Shown here in pieces: positions 8,088-14,455 of a stretch of 35,356 nt of DNA (the stretch's first letter is position 1; every line of letters starts with the position of its first letter). The DNA is from an uncultured Bacteroidia bacterium (GTDB taxonomy: Bacteria; Bacteroidota; Bacteroidia; Bacteroidales; UBA932). The translations under genes were made by a program, and so were the position numbers. Where the stretch lies: contig CACWOH010000019.1 in NCBI GenBank assembly GCA_902762435.1, forward strand, positions 1 to 35,356. The letters are read 5' to 3'. The notes below the pieces were generated by a model, which ran no database searches, was not told the origin of the DNA, and was given only the letters and a program-made list of their open reading frames with translations.

Positions 8088-9434
8088 ATGCCACGGACAA
8101 AAGCCCAACTCCCGCAAGGAGGCTTTGCTTTGTTGAATAAATGCAATGGAAAAGGCGAGCAAGCCATATATATTCGCTACTACGTCGGCAAGTACATAAA
8201 ACGCAGTACGGACGTATGGATAGAACCCGATGACTGGGACGCAAAGAAACAAGAGGTAAAGCCCAGAAATAAGAATGCTGCACGGATCAACAATCGCTTG
8301 GCCCTTATCAAACAGAAGGTGGATGCTCAACTCCTCGCATACGATGATGGGAGGATTACGCCCGACGTTGTTCAGCAGATGCTGGATGGTTCATTCGTTC
8401 CAGAGGACAAACGTGCAAAGCATACTGATTTAGTAGAGTATGCATTAAATGTAAACGAGTTGTTCTACAAACGTGGGGACTTTGGCTACTCGGTTTATTA
8501 CAACAAGAAGTTGAACATCGAGACATTTGGCAGGTATGTTACCGAAGAACTCAAACTTCCCCCGCTCTCGTTAAACCAACTCACCCCTGAACTGATTGAC
8601 AAGTATATCAAGTACCGCCGCGATACACGCCACAACACCAGTAACGAGGGCATAAACAAGACTTTGGTTCCGCTCGTTAAAGCAATCGGATATGCCAAGG
8701 ACAATGGGTTGCTGGATCCCAAAATTGCCATGCCGGTCATAGAGAATGCTTATGTTGAGGTTAAGGATAGGCACTATGACCCGGATGTAACGGGAAAAAA
8801 GAGTGTCCGGTATCTTACCCCTGAGCAGTTCAAGGCGCTGCAGAATTATAAACCAGCTTCCAATTCCAAGGAACGGACGAAGGAACTGCTGGACATATTC
8901 TTCTTCTCTTATTATGCGTGCGGCCTCCGGGTATCTGATGTCATTACGTTGGAATGGTCGCAGGTGGATTGGGAGAAGAAACGGCTTGACAAGGTGCAAG
9001 TAAAGTCTAAACAGAAGGGCAAAGTGCAGCCAATGCTCGCCCCTCAGGCGATAGAGATTCTTAATCGCTGGAAGACGAAGAAGCGGAACGCGCGGTTTGT
9101 CTTTGACTTTTTCCCGGAAGACTTTAAATTCTCCGATGACACAGAGGCTCAACGGCAGTTCAAGATGCGCTGCAATGCCGTTGAACGCACCCTCAACCAG
9201 TCGTTGAAACAGATTGGTGAGAACCTTGAGTTTCCGTTCCATTTGAGTATGCACGTTGCACGGCACACCTTCTGTGTCAACGCGATTTCCCAAGGGTTCT
9301 CCCTACACTTCGTCAGCCAGCTTATGGGCCACCAAAGTATTCTGGCAACGGAGAAAACGTATGCAGAGTTCCTGGACACCACGATTGACAAGGAGTTCAA
9401 GAAGATTCGGAAACTCTACAAGGAGCAGGCATAA
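8088..9434 (+). CDS. int: Tyrosine integrase of the element
   Basis: A 448-residue site-specific recombinase of the Bacteroidota type. The N-terminal 100 residues or so form an arm-binding domain (IYIRYYVGKYIKRSTDVWI, then a basic linker), residues of about 110-220 form a SAM-like core-binding domain, and the rest is catalytic. Catalytic residues visible are Arg281 (CGLRVSD), a Lys in the 305-312 hairpin, His389 and Arg392 (HVARH), His415 (LMGHQS) and nucleophile Tyr425 (EKTYAEF). It would catalyse insertion and excision between attL and attR. It lies next to attL, as integrases normally do, and its 3' end overlaps the convergent excisionase-like gene by 19 bases. It appears intact. Confidence 0.95.
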   Translation: MPRTKAQLPQGGFALLNKCNGKGEQAIYIRYYVGKYIKRSTDVWIEPDDWDAKKQEVKPRNKNAARINNRLALIKQKVDAQLLAYDDGRITPDVVQQMLDGSFVPEDKRAKHTDLVEYALNVNELFYKRGDFGYSVYYNKKLNIETFGRYVTEELKLPPLSLNQLTPELIDKYIKYRRDTRHNTSNEGINKTLVPLVKAIGYAKDNGLLDPKIAMPVIENAYVEVKDRHYDPDVTGKKSVRYLTPEQFKALQNYKPASNSKERTKELLDIFFFSYYACGLRVSDVITLEWSQVDWEKKRLDKVQVKSKQKGKVQPMLAPQAIEILNRWKTKKRNARFVFDFFPEDFKFSDDTEAQRQFKMRCNAVERTLNQSLKQIGENLEFPFHLSMHVARHTFCVNAISQGFSLHFVSQLMGHQSILATEKTYAEFLDTTIDKEFKKIRKLYKEQA

Positions 9435-9691
9435 GCGTCGTAGTGGTGGCTCCGCAGGAAGTCCTCGATGTCCTTACCGGAGTAGTAATAGGTAGCCCCT
9501 ATTAAGGAGTAGGAGAGTTCACCCTCGTCCCGCCATTTCTTCAAGGTCGCAGAAGAGGCGTCCAGAAGTTCCATCATCTCCTTATTGGTATAGATGGTTT
9601 TGCTTTGCGGATTATTCAGCGCTTGAACCTGCCTAATCAGTTCTTGCAGGGTGTTTGTCAGTGATGCGTAGAAATCTGCTTCATTTGTCAT
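9416..9691 (-). CDS. Excisionase-like helix-turn-helix protein
   Basis: A 91-residue protein. Residues 1-30 look like a coiled coil or helix (ASLTNTLQELIRQVQAL), and residues of about 33-80 form a MerR/HTH_17-type winged helix (YTNKEMMELLDASSATLKKWRDEG, then a YYYSGKDIEDFL wing and helix). Such proteins in Bacteroidota mobile elements act as excisionases or regulators that bend att DNA. It sits tail-to-tail with the integrase, overlapping it by 19 bases. Its upstream region (9699-9747) holds two tandem palindromes that could be its own binding sites. The role is inferred from fold and position. Confidence 0.8.
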   Translation of the reverse strand: MTNEADFYASLTNTLQELIRQVQALNNPQSKTIYTNKEMMELLDASSATLKKWRDEGELSYSLIGATYYYSGKDIEDFLRSHHYDAYACSL

Positions 9692-9698
9692 TCTTGCG

Positions 9699-9747
9699 TT
9701 TGGTATCTGCCCGCCGGCAGTGATTATTGCCCGAAGGCAGTACCAAT
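9699..9747. promoter_or_regulatory. Two tandem CTGCC-N4-GGCAG palindromes inside a larger inverted repeat
   Basis: CTGCCCGCCGGCAG (9707-9720) and TTGCCCGAAGGCAG (9727-9740) are spaced exactly 20 bp apart, so they face the same side of the helix. They are flanked by TTTGGTA (9699-9705) and TACCAAT (9741-9747), which extend the symmetry. A TATATTGG on the minus strand just beyond (9742-9749) is one mismatch from the -7 consensus. This suggests an operator upstream of the excisionase-like gene. No T-run follows, so a terminator is less likely. Confidence 0.45.
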
Positions 9748-9774
9748 ATACAAAAATGATTTTTCTTCACATGA

Positions 9775-10335
9775 TCAAAGGAGCTCCTCAATGTCGTTCA
9801 TTATGTTCCGGGCGATGTAGTTTGCGACGAGTTCGTCCGTGTAGTGGTACTTGGTAATAAACTTATCATCTGGCTCATACACGATGGTTGTGTAATCATC
9901 TCCCTTTGGGCAAAAAGACAAGAACAACCTTCTACTCTTGTTGTCATACAACAACGCCACCGGGTAAGCGCCTTCATACAAACCGCATAAGGAGATTGTC
10001 CCATCGGTTTTGAGGCATCGAAGCACGAACCCCTCCACTTCTTTTAAAAAACGCGCCGAACGGAAAATATAGGGCTTTTCAGACACTTCCACAGGGACAA
10101 GGACGTAATGCCTTTCTCCCATCTGTAATGTCCCGGCGGTGAAAGAGGGTTGTGTCTCCGGGAATAGCTCCCGCACCTCAACACCCAAGGCAGAGGCGAC
10201 ATCCACCAACGTGGAAAGTTTGGGATTACCTTTCAAACTGGCGGACAGGTTCGATTGATCAATATTTAGTTTTTTGGCCAAGTCAGCCATCCTCATACCC
10301 CTTTCTTTGAGGATTTCGTAGATTTTTAGTTCCAT
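9775..10335 (-). CDS. XRE-family transcriptional regulator of the element
   Basis: A 186-residue protein whose N-terminal 60 residues form a Cro/CI-type helix-turn-helix (ILKERGMRMADLAKKLNID, QSNLSASLKG, STLVDVASALGVEVRELF). The remaining 120 residues or so are an unrecognised beta-rich domain, with no Ser/Lys autocleavage motif that I can see. It is transcribed divergently from the WYL_2-type gene across a 151-base AT-rich region. An inverted repeat, ACCTATTT/AAATAGGT, brackets its own -7 box, suggesting autorepression. It is probably the switch deciding between quiescence and excision. A purine stretch (GGAGGTG) lies upstream of the start. Confidence 0.85.
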   Translation of the reverse strand: MELKIYEILKERGMRMADLAKKLNIDQSNLSASLKGNPKLSTLVDVASALGVEVRELFPETQPSFTAGTLQMGERHYVLVPVEVSEKPYIFRSARFLKEVEGFVLRCLKTDGTISLCGLYEGAYPVALLYDNKSRRLFLSFCPKGDDYTTIVYEPDDKFITKYHYTDELVANYIARNIMNDIEELL

Positions 10336-10338
10336 AAC

Positions 10339-10385
10339 ACCTATTTTTCACCTCCAAAAATAAGAAATAGGTTTTTAATAACAAA
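10339..10385 (-). promoter_or_regulatory. Promoter and probable operator of the XRE regulator
   Basis: On the minus strand TATTTTTG (10355-10362) is preceded by TTTG (10382-10385) at 19-base spacing, a full match to the Bacteroidota promoter consensus. The inverted repeat ACCTATTT (10339-10346) / AAATAGGT (10365-10372) flanks the -7 box symmetrically and is a plausible repressor site. Confidence 0.65.
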
Positions 10386-10422
10386 ATAATAGCATTTTTT
10401 ACATAAAAGAAAACCAAGAATA

Positions 10423-10454
10423 TTTGGATAACACATTATAAAGTACTATATTTG
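10423..10454 (+). promoter_or_regulatory. Promoter of the WYL_2-recombinase operon
   Basis: TTTG (10423-10426), a 20-base spacer and TATATTTG (10447-10454) match the Bacteroidota consensus exactly. The ATG at 10487 lies 32 bases downstream. It is divergent from the XRE promoter, with about 40 bases between the two -33 elements. Confidence 0.75.
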
Positions 10455-10486
10455 TATTAGAAATATATGACAAAGCACCAAGAATT

Positions 10487-10825
10487 ATGAATACCCTTGC
10501 AATCACCACCTCCGATGCTCTCCTCGCCCGTCAAATCGTAGCCGTATCCACCAAGAAAAACTCCGCTTACGTCGGAATCGCCAAGTCCCTCCTCATCGAG
10601 GAAGCCAAGCGCCAGATGCGCTCCGGCACCTGTCACTTCCTCTATGTCAAGAAAGACGGCTCCATTCGGGAGGCTTTCGGAACCCTCAACGCCACCCTCT
10701 GTGGCAAGCATATCAACGGACGCGGACAATCTCCGGAGAGCTGGGGCTGTTCCTGCTACTTCGACATCGAGAAAGGGCAGTTCCGCTCTTTCCGCTGGGC
10801 CAACATCATTGACATACTCTCCTAA
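10487..10825 (+). CDS. WYL_2 / DUF2693-like small protein
   Basis: A 112-residue soluble protein. The central pattern FLYVKKDGSIREAFGTLN, followed by a variable loop and YFDIEKGQFRSFRW, is what I recall for the DUF2693 (WYL_2, SH3-like barrel) family common in Bacteroidota phages and mobile elements; its molecular role is unknown. It is preceded by a consensus promoter and followed after 11 bases by the small recombinase, so the two are probably co-transcribed. It is GC-richer than the neighbouring regulator and cargo genes, which points to a mosaic origin of the element. Confidence 0.75.
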   Translation: MNTLAITTSDALLARQIVAVSTKKNSAYVGIAKSLLIEEAKRQMRSGTCHFLYVKKDGSIREAFGTLNATLCGKHINGRGQSPESWGCSCYFDIEKGQFRSFRWANIIDILS

Positions 10826-10836
10826 TCCTCAACGAG

Positions 10837-11427
10837 ATGGCACTTAAGAACCAATACACGACGGCGGACTACATCGAATGGGACGAGGCGATGAACCTCG
10901 TCCGCCGCCTGTATCGGGACGGAGATTACCGGATGTCCCTGCTCATCGGCTGCGGCTGCTTCTTCGGGTTGAGGTTCTCCGACCTGCGGACGCTCCGATG
11001 GGAGCAGGTGCTCTCCAAGGACGGCACGTTTGCCCTGTATGAGCAGAAGACCGGGAAGCGCCGGGAGATAAAGATCAACAAGGGCTTCCAGCAGCACGCC
11101 CGGGACTGCTGGCGGGCCCTTGGGGGTGTTGATCTTTCGCAGCCGTGCTTCACCAGCAGATACGGATCGGTCTTGACCTCGCAGATGGTAAACCGCCATC
11201 TTAAAAAGATCAAGACCGCCTATCAGTTGAAAGCAAAGAACGTCAGCACACACTCCCTTCGCAAAACCTTTGGCCGCCGGGTCGTGGACATGGCTGGCTC
11301 CGACGCTGAAATGGCTCTAATCAGACTCTCTGAGCTCTTTAACCACTCCAGCCCTTCCGTCACCAAACGTTACCTCGGCCTCAGGCAGGAAGAACTTGGG
11401 GAGGTGTATGAAAGGCTGACGTTCTGA
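10837..11427 (+). CDS. Second, minimal tyrosine recombinase (catalytic domain only)
   Basis: A 196-residue protein that consists almost entirely of a tyrosine recombinase catalytic domain. All expected residues are present: Arg46 (FGLRFSD), Lys71 (EQKTGK), His139 and Arg142 (STHSLRKTF), His170 (FNHSS) and Tyr179 (TKRYLGL). It lacks the N-terminal arm- and core-binding domains of the integrase at 8088, so it is not a duplicate of it. Length resembles stand-alone inversion or resolution recombinases such as the Fim/Mpi type. It might resolve dimers, invert a promoter or assist excision; no target inverted repeat was found. It follows the WYL_2-type gene by 11 bases. Confidence 0.88.
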   Translation: MALKNQYTTADYIEWDEAMNLVRRLYRDGDYRMSLLIGCGCFFGLRFSDLRTLRWEQVLSKDGTFALYEQKTGKRREIKINKGFQQHARDCWRALGGVDLSQPCFTSRYGSVLTSQMVNRHLKKIKTAYQLKAKNVSTHSLRKTFGRRVVDMAGSDAEMALIRLSELFNHSSPSVTKRYLGLRQEELGEVYERLTF

Positions 11428-11453
11428 GGCTTCGTTTATATGTGGAATACACC

Positions 11454-11831
11454 TCATTCTCTTTGTCTTCGGTATTCATGCCACTTACTGTTTACATTTA
11501 GGTCTCGCACCGCCTCATCCTCGGTGCCAAAATATATCGCACCTCTTTTCTCGCTAATAATCAACGTTTTACTTCCTCCGTAATAAACAAAGTAATATGG
11601 TTGAGGTGGCCAATTCAACCGCCCTTTATCTTCAACGTATGACCAATCACCACTTACACCATTGACAGACGCTGTTTGAGGTTTGTCATTAAGAATAATC
11701 TTGCCACCGTCATAAGTAAAGACTGTTTTCGTGGGCAGTGAAGGGTTGGTATTACCGTTATTTTGGTTCCCACATGATGTTGCAATAAACATCACGCAGC
11801 AAATAAATAATGCGAAATAATAGTTTCTCAT
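11454..11831 (-). CDS. Unknown small lipoprotein, cargo gene 3
   Basis: A 125-residue protein from the ATG at 11829-11831. Starting at 11867 would add 12 residues in front of an otherwise perfect signal peptide and overlap the upstream gene, so I prefer the later start. The signal peptide ends in IATSC (Cys20) followed by an Asn/Gly-rich linker. The mature part is short and beta-rich (TVFTYDGGKIILN, YYFVYYGGSKTLIIS), a possible small beta-sandwich. Family not recognised. It starts 8 bases after the stop of the other lipoprotein gene and is the last gene of an AT-rich minus-strand cargo block. Confidence 0.7.
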   Translation of the reverse strand: MRNYYFALFICCVMFIATSCGNQNNGNTNPSLPTKTVFTYDGGKIILNDKPQTASVNGVSGDWSYVEDKGRLNWPPQPYYFVYYGGSKTLIISEKRGAIYFGTEDEAVRDLNVNSKWHEYRRQRE

Positions 11832-11839
11832 ATTCGATG

Positions 11840-12319
11840 TTATTTTCGTGTCATTTTCCAGTGCCATCCTTGAGTGCTTGGAGTATCAAGTAGGGATTTA
11901 AAACGGGACCACGTATCACATTTCTCGGACACAACGTTTCCTTTTGTATCAATAGAATACCAATAATGATAATCTTTACTCTCATGGTCTATCCGCATAA
12001 TATACCAAACATGTTTTTCTCCGTCAAAAGTCTCGGTGAGTTTTTCAGTCAGCATTCCTGTTGAATTCCTATATGACACTTCACCATTAAATGTATTCTT
12101 CAAATGTTTGGATAATGAGTGGTCGGCATTGATGGTTAATTCTTCTTCATATATGTCTCTTAATCCACCAGCATTATTGGTGCTAGTGTGTGTTGAAGAA
12201 AGAACACCGGGTGTTATTACTCCTTCAAAAAAAGTGTCCGACTTTGAATTCCCACCATTGTTTCCACCACAGGAGAAAATCATGAAAATGCTTAGAAAAG
12301 CGACTACTACTTTTTTCAT
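11840..12319 (-). CDS. Unknown small lipoprotein, cargo gene 2
   Basis: A 159-residue protein. Its signal peptide ends in IFSC (Cys17) and is followed by an Asn/Gly linker like that of its downstream neighbour. The mature domain (FEGVITPGVLSSTHT..., FNGEVSYRNSTGM, EKHVWYIMRIDHESKDYHYWYSID) looks like antiparallel beta strands, perhaps lipocalin-like, but I do not recognise the family. It starts 10 bases after the first cargo gene and ends 8 bases before the third. Codon use is AT-rich, unlike the chromosomal lipoproteins in this window, consistent with acquisition. Two surface lipoproteins as cargo suggest exclusion, competition or adhesion, which is speculation. Confidence 0.75.
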   Translation of the reverse strand: MKKVVVAFLSIFMIFSCGGNNGGNSKSDTFFEGVITPGVLSSTHTSTNNAGGLRDIYEEELTINADHSLSKHLKNTFNGEVSYRNSTGMLTEKLTETFDGEKHVWYIMRIDHESKDYHYWYSIDTKGNVVSEKCDTWSRFKSLLDTPSTQGWHWKMTRK

Positions 12320-12329
12320 ATCCTTTTAC

Positions 12330-12896
12330 TTATTTCAAACAACGTAAAGCGTCTTCAACAACAGAGAAGTCTTTTGCAGACTCAAACTGAATGGTTAGGG
12401 GATAGATACCTGTTTTGAGGAGCTCGGCAAGCCGCTCAGAAAGAGAAAGAGAATTACCATCACCTTCTGCGAAATAATTCGCGTTTTTTGGTTCAATTAG
12501 TTTCATAATAACTGAGTTGCGTAGCTGACTCCTCGCTACAAAAAACAACAACAAAAGTGTGGAGCCCTCTTCCGCATATTCTTCAGGAGGCTTCGCAGGG
12601 CCTTGACAGAAATAAACTTCGGATAAAACTCCACACTCGGCTTGATATGGAGTTCTGTCCTGAGAACCGGGACATACCGCATAACCAATGCACGAGCGGA
12701 AATAATTATCACCGTCCTTCTGTCGTTGAAACTGCGAATTTCCTGAAGAGGACGCGAAAACACTTTCGCTAATATGTACGCCATCTTGCGATGACTGCTC
12801 TAATATACGAATTCTATTGCAGAATTCCCAGCAAAAGATCAAGATAATGAAAAAACACAACTTTGCTGGATCAGCGCCTCGGGTTTCACATATCAC
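12330..12896 (-). CDS. Unknown membrane-anchored protein, cargo gene 1; start uncertain
   Basis: The open frame has 188 residues but begins with GTG (12894-12896); a TTG at 12858-12860 is an alternative, and the only in-frame ATG is at 12504-12506. Residues 14-33 are hydrophobic (CFFIILIFCW...) and would act as a membrane anchor or signal. The rest has several cysteines and a C-terminal part that reads convincingly as protein (KLIEPKNANYFAEGDG, SLSERLAELL). The codons follow a purine-any-pyrimidine pattern better than the competing frame at 12536-12784. It is 10 bases upstream of the lipoprotein gene, so the three probably form one operon. The N-terminus could be decayed or frameshifted near a T-run at about 12850. 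Confidence 0.45.
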   Translation of the reverse strand: MICETRGADPAKLCFFIILIFCWEFCNRIRILEQSSQDGVHISESVFASSSGNSQFQRQKDGDNYFRSCIGYAVCPGSQDRTPYQAECGVLSEVYFCQGPAKPPEEYAEEGSTLLLLFFVARSQLRNSVIMKLIEPKNANYFAEGDGNSLSLSERLAELLKTGIYPLTIQFESAKDFSVVEDALRCLK

Positions 12897-12986
12897 ATAA
12901 GTGAAACTCGTAAATAACGAAAAACGAGCACTTTAGCATTTTGCCGCTTGGTACTCGTTTCACTTTTGCCTCCCGGGCTCGTTTTT
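12883..12986. repeat. Nested and interleaved inverted repeats between cargo and the DUF6291-like gene
   Basis: GTTTCAC (12883-12889) pairs with GTGAAAC (12901-12907). The longer AAGTGAAAC (12899-12907) can instead pair with GTTTCACTT (12957-12965). AAAAACGAGC (12920-12929) pairs with GCTCGTTTTT (12977-12986). The last two pairs interleave (A-B-A'-B'), a pseudoknot-like topology. Together they cover the whole intergenic stretch upstream of the cargo operon and downstream of 13008. They could be a terminator, a regulatory RNA fold or protein-binding sites. Confidence 0.4.
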
Positions 12987-13007
12987 GGGACTTCAAAACC
13001 CGCTGGA

Positions 13008-13538
13008 TCAAAACGGCTTGTCGTCCTCATCATCCTCCTCGCTCCGGTGTATTTGCTCGTTACGGCTCTCTTGAATTGCCTGGACCCCCGCTTGGATGTC
13101 CTGAATAACGCCTCCTTTCGCCTCCTTAAAGGTTGGGAGCCGTTCATATCTTTGGAGGATAAGTGCCGCCTCCACTGCAAGTGCCCCTTCCGAGTTCAGT
13201 TCCCTGCCCTGCACCTTGGAGAGTGCTATCTTGTCAATAGCGTGCTCGTACCGCTCTACGAGTTCCGTCCGCGACATGCCTTCGACCAGTTGGTGTATCC
13301 AAGGAGCATCCTCCATCGCGAAGGATACCGACAGCCCGGGTCCAGAATTTCTTTCTGGAATAGGAGAAAAAGAATTACCAATAGTCCTCCCGGAACCCCT
13401 TGCGGGTTCCATCGCCGCAGGCGACTGGATATATTCAACATTATCATTCTCTTTTTCATCTTCATCAACATCTACATTAAGGGGTTTTCTTGGGGTTTCA
13501 CCCAGCTTCTGTGCTATCCGACGCTTATTCCTCTCCAC
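13008..13538 (-). CDS. C-terminal part of a DUF6291-like protein split by an in-frame TGA
   Basis: This 176-residue frame formally starts at a GTG (13536-13538), but the frame is open a further 14 codons up to the TGA at 13581-13583 and is the same frame as the ORF upstream. Those 14 codons encode KGGRPRKGESREAY, a basic linker typical of the middle of DUF6291 proteins. The fragment then has an acidic Asp/Asn-rich linker (NVDVDEDEKENDN) and a C-terminal helical region ending in a Glu/Asp cluster. Without read-through or an independent start it would not be made. No strong ribosome site precedes the GTG; an AAAGGAGAG lies about 15 bases upstream. Confidence 0.55.
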   Translation of the reverse strand: MERNKRRIAQKLGETPRKPLNVDVDEDEKENDNVEYIQSPAAMEPARGSGRTIGNSFSPIPERNSGPGLSVSFAMEDAPWIHQLVEGMSRTELVERYEHAIDKIALSKVQGRELNSEGALAVEAALILQRYERLPTFKEAKGGVIQDIQAGVQAIQESRNEQIHRSEEDDEDDKPF

Positions 13539-13580
13539 GTAGGCTTCCCGGCTCTCTCCTTTGCGCGGCCGGCCGCCCTT

Positions 13581-13832
13581 TCACCCGTGTTCCTTTCCCA
13601 ACTCGCCGTTCTCCACGGCTTTCTTATAACGGCTTGTTGCCGCTTTGATATTCGGCTTCGCCATCATCAAGATGATATTGACAACCGGGTCCTTTGAAGA
13701 AACCTCTTCACCATATAACGCGTAGTCCCTCAACTTGAGCACACACTCCTTGAAAGCCTCTCCATCCAAACCTTCCGCCGCCTCCAAGAACGAGGCGTAC
13801 ATTACAAAACTCTGCTTACTCTTGTCCATCAT
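13581..13832 (-). CDS. N-terminal DUF6291-like domain, ending at a premature TGA
   Basis: 83 residues: KQSFVMYASFLEAAEGLDGEAF..., then a helical segment and KPNIKAATSRYKKAVENGELG. This is the pattern I recall for DUF6291, a domain found in phages and mobile elements of Bacteroidota and Firmicutes, with unknown function. Family members normally continue into a GGRPRK-type basic linker and an Asn/Val/Asp-rich tail. Here the frame stops at TGA (13581-13583) and then resumes in the same frame with exactly such a linker. The start overlaps the stop of the upstream small gene by 17 bases, indicating translational coupling. Confidence 0.65.
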   Translation of the reverse strand: MMDKSKQSFVMYASFLEAAEGLDGEAFKECVLKLRDYALYGEEVSSKDPVVNIILMMAKPNIKAATSRYKKAVENGELGKEHG

Positions 13833-14055
13833 ATTCTTCAGTTTCTAGTATTATGTCATCAATGGTGGTGCCTCCGGCATCCATAGTGCTTCCGTTCTTG
13901 GGAGGAATAGCAGCCCACGCTCGCCTCAACCCTGCGGAGATTTTCGCTTTCGTTTCGGGTGATTTTGGTTTTTGCAGGTTAGCGTTGTTTCTTAATTTCG
14001 CTTTTACGTACTCCGGCATCTCGCGGGAGGTACGCTTATAATTCTTCGTATCCAT
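13816..14055 (-). CDS. Small basic protein with a NUMOD3-like motif
   Basis: A 79-residue protein. Residues 1-50 are basic and include the stretch KSPETKAKISAGLRRAW, which resembles the NUMOD3 DNA-binding motif of homing endonucleases and mobile-element proteins. The C-terminal 25 residues are acidic. It has no nuclease motif, so at most it is a DNA-binding accessory protein. It is the first gene of the minus-strand block and overlaps the DUF6291-like gene by 17 bases. No exact TAnnTTTG box lies directly upstream. Function unknown. Confidence 0.6.
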   Translation of the reverse strand: MDTKNYKRTSREMPEYVKAKLRNNANLQKPKSPETKAKISAGLRRAWAAIPPKNGSTMDAGGTTIDDIILETEEYDGQE

Positions 14056-14455
14056 AGTTTCTAAACTTTTTACACTATAAATACTTACTAACTCCGGAAA
14101 GTGACATAAATCCGCAGTTTTTATACACGGGACAATCCGGGAGCCTCAACACGCCTGTATTTTCGGGATAATCGTTGACGAATTCTTACCCTGTTTTGAA
14201 CAGACTAAAAATCCGGCCGGGAATTTACACACGCCTCCGGGGGCGGCTAGGAGCATACTAACCCTACGGCAGACTTTTTCATCGACTTACACTGGACGCT
14301 TTCCCGAGATGGAGTTTCCCCCTGGGGGAGTCCGGTATCCGGAGGTGGAGTTTCCCATAGCAATTTATCGCATTTTATCGCTTTACATCGCATCTATAAT
14401 CACCTTAAATTTAAACTAAAATACAATAGAATACGTTATAAGAGACATAAATTAA
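14056..14455. other. Gene-free right end of the element
   Basis: 400 bases without a convincing ORF. It holds several short symmetric or repeated sequences: the palindrome CCGGCCGG (14212-14219), CCCCCTGGGGG (about 14318-14328), a direct repeat TGGAGTTTCCC (14310-14320 and 14346-14356, 36 bases apart), and the phased ATCGC repeats near attR. It could contain the promoter of the 14055 gene, an origin of transfer or replication, and recombinase sites. None of these can be fixed from sequence alone. Confidence 0.5.
14367..14395 (+). repeat. Right 10-bp-phased ATCGC repeats, candidate arm sites
   Basis: ATCGCATTTT, ATCGCTTTAC and ATCGCATCTA begin at 14367, 14377 and 14387, exactly one helical turn apart. 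They mirror the trio at 7979-8008 inside the left end, same strand and spacing, giving a shared consensus near ATCGCATTT. They lie about 60-90 bases from attR. Confidence 0.55.

Noticed and set aside
12536-12784. Minus-strand 82-residue ORF starting with ATG, with a TATATTAG box upstream
   Set aside because: The overlapping frame 12330-12896 shows a better purine-any-pyrimidine codon pattern and continues directly into a convincing C-terminus. The 82-residue product is very basic and ends in a run of cysteines. Kept only as a reason for doubt about the start of the longer ORF.
12883-12986. GTGAAAC/GTTTCAC repeats as a small CRISPR array
   Set aside because: Units are only 7-9 bases, alternate in orientation and have irregular spacing. 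No Cas genes are present.
13581-13583. TGA as a reassigned sense codon in this organism
   Set aside because: Many well-supported genes here end in TGA (for example at 5615, 7560 and 22897), so TGA is a normal stop. The in-frame TGA is local to this gene.
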